Source: Ailurus styani (Eukaryota > Chordata > Mammalia > Carnivora > Ailuridae). Taken from it: 64,000 nt of DNA. This document shows positions 46,950 through 60,190 of the stretch, piece by piece; positions within the stretch are counted from its first letter, which is position 1; every line of letters starts with the position of its first letter. The translations under genes and the position numbers were made by a program. Location of the stretch: the NCBI GenBank assembly GCA_002007465.1, contig LNAC01000744.1, positions 395,408-459,407 of the forward strand, read 5' to 3'. Under the pieces are notes generated by a model that worked only from the letters and a program-made list of their open reading frames with translations, had not been told where the DNA came from and made no database searches.

Positions 46950-47480
46950 TTTCAATTCTAACCCATGGGAAGAATTTGAGGGAGCATAATGAGTGGGAAG
47001 AAATCAGGACCATAATGTCCCGAAATCTGCCTCAAGCAGATAAACAAACTGAGGTATACAATGGACCATGCTCAGTAGTAAAAAAAAAAAAAAAAAAAAA
47101 GACCAGACTATTGACACACCCAACAAAAGGAATGAAACTTAACATAAGTATGCTTCATGAAAAAGGTCAAACAACAGAGAGCGTGCACTGTATGATTGCC
47201 TTTAAATATAAAATTCTAGGAAACGCAAACTAATCTATAGTGATGAAGCAGATCAGGGTTCTTGGCGACAGGGGGGTGGGGAGGTAGTTGTAGGAAAGAG
47301 GGAACAGGGATTATGAAGGGGCAGGCTAAGACTTTTGGGGGTAGTGACTATCTTCATTATCATAACTGTGGTGATGGTTTCACAGGAATACACATGTGTC
47401 AAAACTTACCAGATTCCACATTTTTAAAATGTGGAATACACTGTATGTCAATGACACCTCAATAAAGTTATTCAAAAACC
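46950..47480 (+). repeat. L1M 3' end with internal poly-A
   Basis: gcagataaacaaactgaggt, atacaatggaccatgctcag, then A(20) at about 47081, aaaggaatgaaacttaacat, ggtgatggtttcacaggaat and tgacacctcaataaagttat at the end. The 148-codon open frame over 46787-47233 is an accident of this repeat. Confidence 0.75.
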
Positions 47481-48084
47481 CCATAAAACTACATCCACCA
47501 CCTTACAACTCTATACACTGACATGCCAACCTGATACTGTCTAGTCCAAAACAGATTCAGTGCAGAGCAGTGACTTGTGCTAATGCCGGAGAAGTAAAGT
47601 CAAGACCCCAAGGAATCCAAGTGAAAAACTGCTGCCACTGTCGGGGTGGGTACAGATTAATTAATTTCAGCCAATTAATTTCATTAAGGAATTTTCACTT
47701 TTAGAATTCACGACTTCTCTTATTTCCAGTTTTATGTCTCAAGCACAGCATTACAAACCCAACTGCCTACAGTAGCCACTCCAGAATTTTAAGGTAAGGC
47801 CACAGGAAATGGAGGAATGTGAGCAAACTGTAGAGTATTTCCCGTAGGAAAAGGGGAAAGCTGCTACTCAGTTTCTAACAAATGTTGCCATCTGGGAATG
47901 CTAATCCAATGTGGCTAGATCTGAATTTTCCCAAAAAGCCAAAAATTTGTCTTTTCATGTAAAATCTGAAATTTTTAAGGGCGAAGCAAGTAACTCAATT
48001 TTTAAAACACCGTGTGGGTTAAACAAAAAACAAGTGTGAGCAGGAGCCTGCCTATGGGTTGCTGATTTGCAACTACAGACAAAG

Positions 48085-48275
48085 CTCAGAACACAGGCTC
48101 TGGGTTCAGGACCAGCTCTGTAACTTCTGGCTCCATGACCTGAGGTAACAAACCCAACCTAAGATCCCATAGCCTCACCAGCAACACAGAGCTAACAATA
48201 CAGGATCTACACCTGAGGGTTGTAGTAAAGATGAAATGTTCTACACATGGAAAACCTACAGTAAATATTACTAAT
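48085..48275 (+). repeat. MIR SINE
   Basis: caggctctgggttcaggacc, cagctctgtaacttctggct, ctacacctgagggttgtagt, aaacctacagtaaatattac: sense MIR. Confidence 0.75.
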
Positions 48276-49639
48276 ACTAGTCTCCAAATGAGAGCATGCC
48301 TCACTTCAGTAGATCTCTCCAAAAACAGTTTTCTCTTTTGTGTTGAAGCTGCAGATGGCTTGCAGCTTGGAGGGCTCATAAGAACACTGGATAACAGCAA
48401 ATGGGCTTCAACAAGCCAGAGGAAGGGGACAAAACAAACCTAACCACACTCAAACACAGAGCAAACTCTCATTTCCCAAGTAAGACACGGGGAAAATTGC
48501 CTTGGGAAGGAGTCTGAGTGATGGGGATAGAATGTGTCAGTGTTACATGGCACCAAAATATAATGGCCAGGGAAAAAAATTATGATGATCCAGTACGCTA
48601 ATGAGAACACACCCAGAATATGCTCTTTCATTTTGAAAGCCGCACTAGGAGGCATGAGCAAACTCCATCCCAGCCAGAGAGAGGAACCAGGACACCCAGT
48701 GGACTTCACCATGTTCTCGGAGGAAAGGGAGGCTCAGGGGAGTTAAGTAACTTACATGACATCACACCTCAACTGGGACACTCTCAACTGACAGACTAAT
48801 TTTTAGCACACTTTTGGAAAAGTTCATTTGAACAAAGCTAAAACTACTTCTTTATTGGAAGACTGGATGGAGACTTTAATAGAACTCCCATGTTTTATGA
48901 CCATCTTAAAGGTGGGTGTAATAATTAATTGTGTTTCCTAAGTTTTCTGCTTCTATTTTTTAATTCTTTGGTCAAACTAGGGTTTCTTGAAATACACCCC
49001 GGGAAGTAGGGAGAAGACCTTCTTGTTGCTGTCAAGAATCATGTCACAGTTAGAGATCTGACTACGATAGGTCATGTCCAGAAAAAGAGTAATGACAGGT
49101 CACCGAAGGGAAGACTTGCTTCTTTGCAATCAGGAGCAGTGAGAAGACCAGAAACAAACCTTCACTGGGAGAAGGATGGAAGTTCAGCATGACTCACTAT
49201 CCAGAGCTGTACGAGGTCATATAGACCCTAGTTAGGCGCATAAGCCTCATGCCATGTGCACCCCCTTCCCCAGCAGGTAGATTCAAGGGGACATCACAGA
49301 ACCACACTGCAGGTGAGCTCCAGGATGGCTGTGCAACCCAGAGCTCTGACTCTGACAGTGTTCTAACACTACTAGCCTCTCAATGCGTGAGTCTCTGTGG
49401 GTGTTTGCAAATCCAAATGCAAGGATTAACACAAGATAGGAGACCACTATGACTCCGTGTACTTTACATGCCAAGCGGACAGCCAGCTATGGCCTGCCAA
49501 CCTAGGAGGGGTGGCCTGTGATGAACAGAAGCTGAACGGGATCACCATCACACCAGATCAGAATCTCTGGCCCTAACTGAACTGATACTTTACTTCTAGC
49601 CCAGGCAGTTCATTGACTGTTACCTAAATGCGCGTGCTG

Positions 49640-49970
49640 GGTCTCATTGCCACAGCTTCACTGTGCTCCTCCGCAGCTAGTATGGCCCCTTGTGCCCCAT
49701 CGCCTTCACAGTGCACCTCAATGCACCCTTCCTCGGGGATGCTCCCACAAGTCATCTCTCTGGAAACCCCTCATCACTTTTACCCTTCCTCTCTTACTAA
49801 ACTGCTCATGCACGGCCCTGGATTGCTGTCTCATTTGTCCACTGCACTGTAGACAGCAGCTCCACAGGGGCTCAAGGGACACCATCATCACCTACACAGA
49901 CCCCCAGCCCCACAAAACCTTCCTCTGTGCTTGTGCACACACTGACTGAATGAATAGGAGCTTCACTTAA
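49640..49970 (+). repeat. Possible L2 fragment
   Basis: A CT-rich region with a few L2-like words (gacagcagctccacagggg, actgaatgaataggag). Weak resemblance only. Confidence 0.35.
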
Positions 49971-51259
49971 AAACATTATCATCTCAAACCAGAGTTGCCA
50001 GCTGGCGGGCGTAGGGCCAAATTCAGCTCATAGACAATGTTCTATCTGGCCTGCTCAGTGTTTTGAACAGACTGATACTAATTGCCACTATGTAAAAGTA
50101 GGCAATTTCACATTAAAATCCATCTTTCCAGCTTTTCATTAAAAGACAAACAAAAACAGGAACTGGCAACACAGGCTCTTATTTCTGCATGGCAGCAAAT
50201 AGCTGGAAGCCAGTGAGAGGACCCCTTTACACAGGACATATACTCGTTTTCTCATTTGCCCAGTTCTCGCTGAGCTAATTTACTCACTCATCACTCTATT
50301 AATCCTAACCCATGTTTGCTGAAAATGAGCAAGCTACAAACCACTGCTGACCTATCAATACACTGAGAATATCAGCCACTAAGAGATGACACACTTTTAT
50401 TAGCCCAGAGAAACAAGATAAAATCAACTTGTTTTCACATCAATTACAACCATATTCCTATTCCCCCATAGGGTGACCTGTGCCTTTTTCTGTGTCATAG
50501 AGTAGCTGCTGGATTTAAACACTAACAGAGTATACAAATGAAGGGGATTATGAAAAGACCGAGCAGCTAATGAGGACTTCCGATCCTAAGAAGTTGTATA
50601 AGATTTTAGGGAAGAGAGAGATTTCCATGTATTCTAGCAAAAAGGTAGTCATTTGATCCACATAACCCCAAACTGAAAAGGTGACAATTCACACCTTTAT
50701 CGCAATAACAACCTGGTTCAGAGAACCGAAAACCCATCTGTGACCCCTTACGAAACCCTCCAGATCATAAATAAACCCCACGTTCCACATCTGTCACCTT
50801 ATAAACAAGGGATCGGCAGAGCACAAACACCACTTTACACAAATAACAGACTATTACTTCACTGAGCTACTAAGTTCAAGACTTGGAACTAAATGCAGGG
50901 CAGTCACAACTATTATTAAAAACTAATACTTTAAAAGAAAGAAAACTCATGGAAAGAGTTCATCTGTTTATGGACTTAGTTTTCAACCATAAACACAGAC
51001 CCTTCCAACATCCTAGGGCACTTTTTCTCAATTCTTGGCTGATAGTTTTACTGTTAGAGGCTTACCTAAAAAACACCAATTCAAGCTTAACACGCTTTCT
51101 GAAATGTGGGGGGCCTTTTAGAACAACATTCATCTATAATCTGGCTTATCACTCTTTTGTAAATGCTGCTGGCATTCACATCAAGGCCTTCACAAGCAGG
51201 GGATCTGGATTTAATGTCTGGTTTCACCTTAATTGATTAGGTGGGGGTTGGAGGCATGG

Positions 51260-51593
51260 CGGGGCGGGGCGGGGCNNNNNNNNNNNNNNNNNNNNNNNNN
51301 NNNNNNNNNNNNNNNNNNNNNNNNNNNNNNNNNNNNNNNNNNNNNNNNNNNNNNNNNNNNNNNNNNNNNNNNNNNNNNNNNNNNNNNNNNNNNNNNNNNN
51401 NNNNNNNNNNNNNNNNNNNNNNNNNNNNNNNNNNNNNNNNNNNNNNNNNNNNNNNNNNNNNNNNNNNNNNNNNNNNNNNNNNNNNNNNNNNNNNNNNNNN
51501 NNNNNNNNNNNNNNNNNNNNNNNNNNNNNNNNNNNNNNNNNNNNNNNNNNNNNNNNNNNNNNGAGGGCAGGGCAGGGCAGGGCAGGGCAGGGC
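51260..51593. repeat. G-rich 5-bp tandem repeat around an assembly gap
   Basis: Left of the gap (51261-51275) the plus strand reads GGGGC three times. Then come 287 N (51276-51562). Right of it (about 51565-51593) GGGCA/AGGGC units repeat about six times. The open frames predicted across it are meaningless because they run through N. Most likely a G-rich tandem array that could not be assembled. Confidence 0.9.
51276..51562. other. Assembly gap, 287 N
   Basis: Unknown sequence. Whether 287 is a measured or estimated size cannot be told. Confidence 1.
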
Positions 51594-51689
51594 GTGCTCA
51601 GGCAAACTCCAAAGAGAAAACAAATATATACCATAGCTCTCCACCTACGAAATGACAGTCATACCTGGCCTTTCTGATTTCATAAAAAC

Positions 51690-52180
51690 ATTCTGCCCCA
51701 GACACACAACTAAAATTCTCTCAAAGGTCATCAATGACCTAAATGCTAAAAAGTGAGCTGCCTTTCCAGATGGCGCTCTCCCTAATCTTGGCGCTATCTG
51801 ACACTCTCCGTTACCCTCCCCAGCAATTTCCAAGCTCCCACTCTCTGCCTCACTGCCCCTCTTGAATTCTCCTCACTACCTGCTCCTTCTCTACTCTTGA
51901 AAACGTCCCTGAGCCAGTGCCCCTGTTCTTATCTGCAATGGCCCAAACTGACTGTAAGCAACGTATACGAAGTATTATACTGAGTTTCATATACAACGTC
52001 TACCTTAATAATTCACATAATTACTTTTTGAGCTAGGTCCCATTATTATTACCATCCTCATTTTTCGGATGAGGAAACAGAGGCTTAGCAATCGGCCCAA
52101 GTTATATATATCAGGTAAACTTTAGAGCAGGGGAGGGTTTTAAAACCAGGTCTAAGTCCAGAGACCATTTCCTTAACACT
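51690..52180. repeat. L2 ORF fragment (+) followed by MIR (-)
   Basis: 51715-51930 has L2 ORF words (caaaggtcatcaatgaccta, gcgctatctgacactctccg) in sense. 51940-52180 has antisense MIR words (cctcatttttcggatgagga, aacagaggcttagcaatcgg). Confidence 0.65.
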
Positions 52181-52351
52181 ATGCTCTACTTTCTCCACCT
52201 CACACAGGCTTCCATGAGCAACGAACACCATCTGCATGCTTAGTTTTTATTTTAACTTCCGTGGCAGACATTGTTTGCTGCTTACTCAGTGCCCATTCCC
52301 CTTCTTCCTAACAGAACACTTTATCATTGGTGGTGGCAATGGGCCAGATTT

Positions 52352-52352
<1 letters not shown>

Positions 52353-52403
<51 letters not shown>
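52353..52403. repeat. (AC)n microsatellite, about 25 units
   Basis: An uninterrupted run of AC dinucleotides; the longest pure one in the window and likely length-polymorphic. Confidence 0.98.
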
Positions 52404-52405
<2 letters not shown>

Positions 52406-53030
52406 CCCAGCTTCCCAGTAAGATGCCCATGGTGAAGGGCTTTTGTCCAAGGCTTTTAAAGGAGGCTCAGTCAGTGGGTAGGTGCATCCTTGTGCCCCTT
52501 CCTCATTCCCACACCTTGGAACGTGAACAAAACGGCTGGAGCTAAACTAGCCGTTGTATGATAAAGAGACAACCTAAGCATAGGCACACACTAGGGATGG
52601 AAGAGCAGAAAGAGACAAGGGATCCAGTTCTCATTAACCGTGCGGCTGCCACATCAGACCCAAGATTCCTATATCTGGACTTATTTTTATCTGAGGTAAA
52701 GACCTATTTTGGGCTGAGTCCCCCAGAAGGGGAAAATGCAATAAGAATTCATGTACCAATGATTTATTAAGAAAATGCTCCCAGGATAGACCTAGAGGGA
52801 GGTGAAGAAAGCATAAGAGAGAAGAGAGAAGCCTATCAGGGTGGACTTTTAGGCAGAATTTACAGAAGACCACCTTATGAAGAACTCTGGAGCATAAATG
52901 ATGCCTCCTGCTATCCTAACTTGAGGCTGGGGTGCCAGGTTTTCATTCTTCTGTATCAGCCAGTCCCAGGTTAGGGTGGAGAATGGTAGAGACTCCCAAG
53001 CACTTTGGGCGGTCCATGTTTTTGTTTTTG

Positions 53031-53227
53031 TTTTTTTAAGGTTTTATTTATTTATTTGTCAGAAAGAGAGAGCGAGAGAGAGAGCACGAGCACATGGAGT
53101 GCAGGCAGAGGGAGAAGCAGGCTCCCTGCTGAGCAAGAAGCCTGATGCGGGACTCAATCCCAGGGCCCTGGGATCATGAGCTGAGCTGAAGGCAGACACT
53201 TAACTGACAGAACCACCCAGGCACCCC
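53031..53227 (-). repeat. CAN-SINE in sense with ITPR1
   Basis: Reads on the plus strand as tail first (ttttatttatttatttgtca), GA-rich body, ccctgggatcatgagctgag, then ccacccaggcacccc head. One of the two SINEs in the same direction as the gene. Confidence 0.95.
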
Positions 53228-53639
53228 TGGCTCTCCATATTTTAAAGCAAAGTCTCTTCCAGAGCCTAAAGGCAGTCTTCTGATGGTGAGGCGAGAGCTC
53301 AAACTGTAGGAGGCAATTGCTCACAAAACCCAGGAGGAACACAGGGGGATGCCAGGGGATCAGGCAGAGCAACAACAGCAGCCACTACAATGTCCACCTG
53401 GTTTAAGTACCTGAGATTTGTATTTCTGTTCCGTAATAGCCAGACCCAGTCCTGAGTGACACAACTTCTCGGCTGAAGACATCGCCCTTGCATCTCCAGC
53501 TCTGATGGCTCTCCTAAACTGCACACCAGAATTGAAGTGCCTGATGTGTGTCTCCACATTTGTTCACACCTCATCTGGCTTCTTTGAAACCATGGGCAGC
53601 TGACACCTACCCCATCGCCACTGCAATGTGACAGGAACC

Positions 53640-54345
53640 AGTGTCAACTCATTCTCTGTCCCCATTACTACCCTAAATCTGTCCTTTCTTCTAACCAGCT
53701 GTCTTGATTAATGGTACCACTAACCACCTGGTAAATCAGGGAAGAATGCTTAAATTACATCAACTTATTTCTCTCCTATTTATCTCCCAAAGCCAGTGAT
53801 CAGGTTCTAGTGAATCCACCTTACACTTATGGCCACCCCACCTTTCATGCTGCCTCTGTCTTGGTTTTTGGTCCCATCGTCTCCCGTAGGGACTCTCCCC
53901 ATAGCCTCTTTGGCTGCTGTCTTCTACCTCTCCACTAGAGCTGGCTTTCTTAAACACTGTTGCCCATATCCTTCCCTGTGCAGACATCTTCAGAGGCTCT
54001 CATTGCCAAAATAAAGGACTGAGCTCCTTAGGCCAGCACCCAAGTTCAAGGGGCTTCAATCCACATTTCCAGCTTTAGCACCTCCTTCATCCTGTGTATC
54101 TTTAACAACATGTCTTCAACTTCCACTCTGGGCTTTCCTGGTTTAGGACATGAGTCTGTTTAGTATTTATTTTCTCATGCCTTATAATAGAAGTATAATA
54201 GAATAAACTAGCCTTTCTCTTCTACAGTATTCTACACGACCACAGGGAAACATCTTCTTCACTTCTGTATTCTCCAACACAACTAGCATCAGAACTTTGC
54301 ATGTAATTATTCAGTTTTTGTTGCTGAATCAACTTCAAGGCTGTA
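53640..54345 (+). repeat. L2 LINE, long sense copy
   Basis: agctggctttcttaaacact, tcttcagaggctctcattgc, caaaataaaggactgagctc, acatttccagctttagcacc, tctgtattctccaacacaac: L2 3' vocabulary in order. Confidence 0.7.
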
Positions 54346-56854
54346 AGGGGAAAAAAATCCATCACCAGCCCCTTGGCTATTGTCTTCACTTCTTTCTAAT
54401 CTCAGCTCTTAGATAAAACACAAAATGCAACCCAGATGCTGCCACTGGCAGTGGTCACTTGGAGTCGTACATTCCTACTAGGAAAAAGGAGAGTGACCTA
54501 AATGACATCACAAGGTTTTAGAGCTGAAAGTAGCCTTATGTAGGCCTCCCACTTACAAAATCATTGTAATGGTTACACAGAGAAGGCAAATGATGTGTCT
54601 AAGTTCATAAAACACGCAAGTTAATACTAAACATGGAAGCTATGAGTAAAGCATCAACAACAGATATTGTTAGACATGGCACCAAGTGACAAAGCCAAGT
54701 CTCCTGACGGAGCAAGTTTTCATCTTAGCACAAAGCATGTCTTGAGTTACCAGAAAATAGGTCACTTTCCAATGATTGTACCAGAGAAGCCAATTATTTT
54801 CTTAGTATGCCCAGCTAAGACCAAACCACACTCTCCCAGTGCTATTCAGATTTTCCCCATGGAATCAGCCTTTTCCCAGAGTCCCTGTATTTGGGTGGGG
54901 CTCACTCTACCTTCCTCCTCCATAGGTAGGACCATGACCCAGCCTTATTTATAAAGGAGATTGTGTCCCCTCGCCACAGTGCTAAGACCCCATGGTCCAA
55001 GAGTCAATGGGATTTAATCAGCTGGAGAAACTAGGAAGGTACACCTTCCCTCCCCTGGCTTGGCTGAAAAGCATCCAAATCCAGAGCTGCACACCAGTGT
55101 GGACATCACCAAGAGAAGCCTGCCCAAGAATGAGGCCCAACCATAGGGAAGCAGAGATGAAACGAGGAGAAAATGGCAGAGTACAGCCTGTCAAGACACA
55201 ATGATTTCATTTCGGCCCCTTTGCGCCAGCTAGCTATCAAGCCAACAAAGTCCTGTATCATCTGGGTTTTCAGTCTGCACCCTAAAGAATCATGATTAAT
55301 ATAAAGGCCATCAAGGGAAAACAACAAGAACTGCTTTGATTAAACAGCCAGATTGGGTCTCACAGTAGATGAAAGATTATGTATAAGTAATGGGCAAAAT
55401 TTGATGCAAACACTGCTTAATGTACAAGGCATATCGCTGAAGTATTAAAACTAAAAGACAAGGTGCCTAAGAGACCAACAGTGAACAAACACATAACCTA
55501 AAACAGGCCAGTCCACACTGCACATACAGACTTAACCACAGTCGTTCGAGCACCTTCCTGGCATTCTGTGGTATGGCAGATAGGTACTAGTGACACCTCT
55601 TAAGACTGATGCTGTCCCTCACCCTTACTCACATCTTGTCATTAAACATGGACATTACTCTCACTGTGTTCTTTTTTTGGTTGAAGAATTCCTTAGAACC
55701 CTGGTTCTGAATTAACCTACTGAAGGAGGGATCAAGGCTCTCAGATCAAAAGCAGGAAGACCAACCCTCAAAGCAAATAAAATAAAAGAAGCTCTAAAAC
55801 CTAACTGCAATGACTTTTCAATTTGCATCCTTTAAAAGTCTGATTATGTAATGCAGTTATGTCAGTTCTGTTAAACTGACACTGTTCCAAATGAGGACTT
55901 AAAAAGAACTCGACTAAGATAAAGCAAGCTATCATTTAAGTTCATCAACTCCAAATCCAAGCCAAAATAACCTCTGACATTTAACACTCTGACATCAGTC
56001 CTAAATGCTATAGGTTTCTGTTATTCATTTATAAGCTTCGCTTCAGAAAGGAAAAAAAAAATGCCCAGGTTAAATGAAAAAGTCTCCCAAACCATACCGA
56101 AAAAAGCAAAACCAGCTCAAGGTAAAGAAGTGGTGATCTGAAGACACTCAGGTCCCTTTAGGAAAATAAGTTATCCTGCCATTCAGACAGGGAACACTGT
56201 ACTGAATCAAAATATATGGAGCGGACCGGAGTTACAGTTTACTAGGGATGAAGCATTCTTCCTGCCTCACGGTCTTGAAACAGCATGGGCAGACTCAGTG
56301 GTAAAAAGCCAAAAAAAAAAAAACCAAAAAAACCATGATACAGTAATGTACTTACTCTACTGACTCTAATTCATTCATAAATGCTAATTCAGCATCTCCT
56401 GTGGGCCAAGCACTATTCTAGGTACAAAGCATACAAGACTGAGCAAGACAGATACAGTCTCCGTCCTCACGTAGCATCAACTTCAGAGGGGGCAACAGAG
56501 AATAAATAAGGCAACAATGCTAAAAAGACTGTTGGCAGTAACAACTGCTATGGAGAAGAATAATGCAAGGTGAAGGGACGAAAAGGGATGAAGCAGCTAA
56601 AAATAACATGACAGGACAGTCAGGGGAGGTCTCTGTGAGATGCTGACATCACGCCAACACACGAAGGAAGTAAGGGCATGAGCCCTGCAATAATTCAGAA
56701 GAAAATTCCAGGTGGGACAAAGGCTCTGGGGCAGATGTTAGTTCACCACCGTGCAAGGAACAGGAAAGCCGCCAATGTGGTTAGAGCTGAGCAAGCCAGA
56801 AGGGCCACACACAGGTCAATTCTGAGTGGTAGGCCGGGGTCAGATGGCATGTCA

Positions 56855-56995
56855 AACAGCAGTTCTCAATGCCAGCTGCCTAGGCAGATACTCCAATCTG
56901 ATTCTGTGATGCATTCAGGGTACCGTTTTTTTTGTTTTTCAATTCCTCCAGGTGATCTTAATGTGCTGCCACCTGAGGTTGAGAACCTGGCTTGA
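56855..56995. repeat. hAT-type MER element inserted in L2
   Basis: cagcagttctcaatgccagc at the left and gaggttgagaacctgg at the right, with ctccaggtgatcttaatgtg inside: MER5-type ends. L2 sequence continues on both sides. Confidence 0.65.
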
Positions 56996-57330
56996 TACAG
57001 TGTCCTGTGGGATTTTATTCTAAGTGGGAAGCCCTGTAAGCGAAGGAACTCCTTACCCGGAATGGTCTTAGAAGGACCGCTCCAGCTCCAGGCACAGTGA
57101 GGAAGACTCCAGGGGACATGGCTGGAAAAAAGAGCTAGTGGACAACCGCAGTAGTCATTCCAGACAATGCCACTCAAACTACAAGTGCTAGCCAATCCCC
57201 TGGGGTCTCCTTCAGAGCAGAGTGTGATTCAATGGGCCAGCAGAGTGGCATTTCTAAAAAACTCCCAGTTAATGGCCAGGTTCTTGGCTCCACGGATCAC
57301 CTTAAATAATAAGGATCCAGACCAGTTGGT

Positions 57331-57366
57331 GTGTGTGTGTGGTTTGTGTGTGTGTGTGTGTGTGTG
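57331..57366. repeat. (GT)n microsatellite at a SINE tail
   Basis: Imperfect GT run lying between the left target-site copy (ccagaccagt, 57317-57326) and the SINE tail, so it likely arose from the tail. Confidence 0.85.
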
Positions 57367-57545
57367 TTTTTAAGATTATTTATTTATTTGTCAGAGAGAG
57401 AGAGAGCAAGCACACAAGCAGGGGGAACGGCAGGTAGAAGGAGAAGCAGGCTCCCTCCCGAGCAAGGAGCCCAACGCAAGATGCTGGGGATCCTGACCTG
57501 AGCCAAAGGCAGAGGCTTAACCGACTGAGCTGCCCAGGTGTCCCC
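57367..57545 (-). repeat. CAN-SINE in sense with ITPR1
   Basis: Tail-first reading ttttaagattatttatttat, GA-rich body, ggatcctgacctgagccaaa, gagctgcccaggtgtcccc head. ccagaccagt (57317) and ccaggccagt (57544) flank it, a likely target-site duplication. Confidence 0.94.
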
Positions 57546-58422
57546 AGGCCAGTGTTTTCTAAAATGCAGCTCATGAATGAAAGCAGGTCAATGAAATCAA
57601 TTTAATGGGTCTCCACTGTTTTTTTTTTTCCCCCCACGTAGTAAAAGAAAGTACAGTATCAGGGCACACTCTAACAGTAAAGGTAAGCAGTGTTTTGTGA
57701 ACCTTCTGTTTCGGTCACATACACATATAAATGTAACACACACACCTACCTATACACATATGAATATGCCCAACGGTCTGCACTCTGAAATAGATTTCCT
57801 GCAATGAGGTCCAGTGCTGAGAAGCAGATGACAGTGGCTACAAACTAGGAGGTGGGAAGTACGCAGATGTGGAACATAACTGAAGGCAGAGCAAGGACTC
57901 AGCTGGCTCAGATACAGTATGTGAAGGATGGAAAGGAATCAGAAAATTTAGGATTTTACTGAGCAACAAGAATCACTATACACTGAGATAGGAAAAAGTA
58001 GCCATGAATGAGGTTTGGGGTAAGGAGAACCATCCAGATTGAAACAGATTCAAAGTTTAAGATGCCTCTGAGGTCCATTCAAGTGGAAGGGTCACTTAGA
58101 AAGTCAGAAGTGTGAGTGGTTAGCTCTTGGTAGACAGATCTAGGCTGGAGAAACACATTTATTAGCACCTTGAAGGACTATAAGAGAGCATGAGGAGTCA
58201 ACACCAAGAAGAGATGAGGGCCAGGAACCAAGCCATGGACCAGGCCAAGACTTGAAAGGGAGAAAGAGGAAGAGACTGTCAGGGAGACCCTAAAGGAGCA
58301 GCCAGCCAGCTTCTGGAGAACCAGCCGACGAGGGTGTCTCCAAGCCAAGTGAAAGAAAGGATGTCATCGCAGCTTTGAATACTAGGTTTAAGATCCCACC
58401 GTACTATTAAAATATACTCTCC

Positions 58423-58624
58423 GGGCACCTGGGTGGCTCAGTGGGTTAAAGCCTCTGCCTTCGGCTCAGGTCATGATCTCAGGGTCCTGGGATCGAGCCC
58501 CTCATCGGGCTCTCTGCTCAGGGGGGAGTCTGCTTCCTCCTCTCTCTCTGTCTGCCTCTCTGCCTACTTGTAATCTCTCTGTAAAATAAATAAATGAAAT
58601 CTTTAAAAAAATTAAAAATAAAAT
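58423..58624 (+). repeat. Young CAN-SINE
   Basis: Head gggcacctgggtggctcagt, gttaaagcctctgccttcgg, gggatcgagcccctcatcgg, CT-rich body, aaataaataaatgaaatctt and tail. Similar words aaaatatactctc and aaaatacattctc flank it. Confidence 0.95.
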
Positions 58625-59374
58625 AAAATACATTCTCGATAATCTTAAAAAGTAGAAATGCAGAGAAAAAACATCTGGGAGGTTACAGAGCAATTTGATA
58701 ATAGCGGTCAACTAGGGTTAGGAGTAGAACAGAAGGAGGCAAGCCTTTGCACCCATACTTCATTGTTACACAAGGAGACTGTATTTCTTCCATAATGGAA
58801 AAAAAAGTGTTTAAGCTCTTAAATGATCCTGATAGACAGCCAGGTCTAGGTATGACCAGGCGGGGATGCTCAAGGGGACATACTCCAGGATCAAATATCA
58901 GATTGAACAAAACGTCTTTGAGGGCTTTGAGAATGTGTATGACTGATTCCATACCAAGAAGAAAAAAGTCAATTGAAGCTTAAGAGAGCATGCCTGGCAG
59001 CTGAAATATGCTAGGAGAGAATCTCCCTACACAGCTTCTATTTTGGATTCCAGCAGGCTATTTAGCAGAGTCAGATGAGAAGTGTTAAAAACCTCTGCAG
59101 CTAGAAACTGTCTTCAAGAAGACTCTAGGCAGCTTGATTTGCAGCCTTCAGTGACAAAGATTAGATACAAAGCTGGTAATTAAGAACGCCTGCCTTTTTA
59201 ACAAGTCCTTTTTAAACTGAGACAGTTCCCATCTTGTTCCTTCTTCTCACTTTACCCCAGAGGCAAGTACCTCCAGTAGGTTTTTGGAAGCCACAAATTC
59301 CAGCCACAGTGAGATACTACTCATTACAGTGATTTGAAAAGTAAGGGAAGTACAGTCAAGATGTGCAGTCTAAG

Positions 59375-59705
59375 CACTAGCTACCTGAAACACAGATTGA
59401 GCCACTAACTTCAGCATCACTGGGTGCTTACCAGAAAGGTCTCGGGCAGGCAGACAACAATCAGCAGACTGATACAGAATCTCCATTTGAACAAGATCAC
59501 TGCACCCTTTCACCTGCACAGTCAAGTTTGAGAGACGATGCCTTAAAGCCAGGCTAGCTGGTCCTGAAAATCTCCAGGGAAATATAATAAACAAACACGT
59601 ATTCCCAAGCCCTCTCTCAACTGCAGAAATGGAGCCCAAGAATTCGTTTTTTTATTCTCTCAAGTGATTCTGAGGCACAGTCAAGCTCACAAACCAATGC
59701 CTTCA
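59375..59705. repeat. Two adjacent hAT-type MER-like pieces
   Basis: aaacacagattgagccacta, ttcagcatcactgggtgctt, cagtcaagtttgagagacga in the first; tattctctcaagtgattctg in the second. Resemblance to MER5/MER58-type elements; diverged. Confidence 0.5.
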
Positions 59706-59989
59706 AGCACCCAAACGTCTGAGTGCCACCTGAAATGTAAATGAACTTGAGTCAGAGAAAAATCCCAAGAAGGGAACAAGGGACATAAAGGGTAAAAGAC
59801 TGCGTAGCAACAAAGCAAGACAAAGAGGTGACCTTATCGAAGAAACAGCCATCACAGCAAATAACTTATGTGCATTTAATCTAGGCGGGAGTCCTTGCAC
59901 CATAGTGTCCAGATCCTAGTTCAACCCAAAAAAAACCGCTTGAGGCTCTGGGCAGCCAGACAGTGACTTAAACAGTGTTAGGAGGCAGT

Positions 59990-60190
59990 ATAGCAAAGCA
60001 TCTGGCAAGGAAGTACATTTCTAGCTGTGTTGCTGTGGGCGTGTGAATTCCCTAAGCCTCAGTTTCCTCAATAGTTGCACAAAGATAGAACTGGTACCAG
60101 CCTCCCAGTGTTGCTATGCAGAAGAAATGGCAAACTGTGGGCAAAAGCTTTCGGTACAGAGCAGGCACATGGTAAGCATTCAACTGAGTG
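59990..60190 (+). repeat. MIR SINE
   Basis: ttccctaagcctcagtttcc, agaactggtaccagcctccc, gagcaggcacatggtaagca: sense MIR, fairly well preserved. Confidence 0.85.

Larger units (their letters stand above)
56370..58390 (-). repeat. Long antisense L2, interrupted by hAT elements and a SINE
   Basis: atctcctgtgggccaagcac, tctaggtacaaagcatacaa, gacaggacagtcaggggagg, gggacaaaggctctggggca, then after a hAT insert gattttattctaagtgggaa, and farther right gatgcctctgaggtccattc, atctaggctggagaaacaca. This order is that of an extended L2 read backwards. Inserts: hAT-like 56855-56995, another about 57160-57305, and a SINE at 57367-57545. Confidence 0.65.

Noticed and set aside
46787..47233. 148-codon open frame, the longest without N
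   Set aside because: It runs through an L1 3' end and a 20-base A run (giving a lysine block); no domain and no conserved feature.
51224..51655. Four open frames of 131-140 codons around the gap
   Set aside because: They consist mostly of N, so the absence of stops means nothing.
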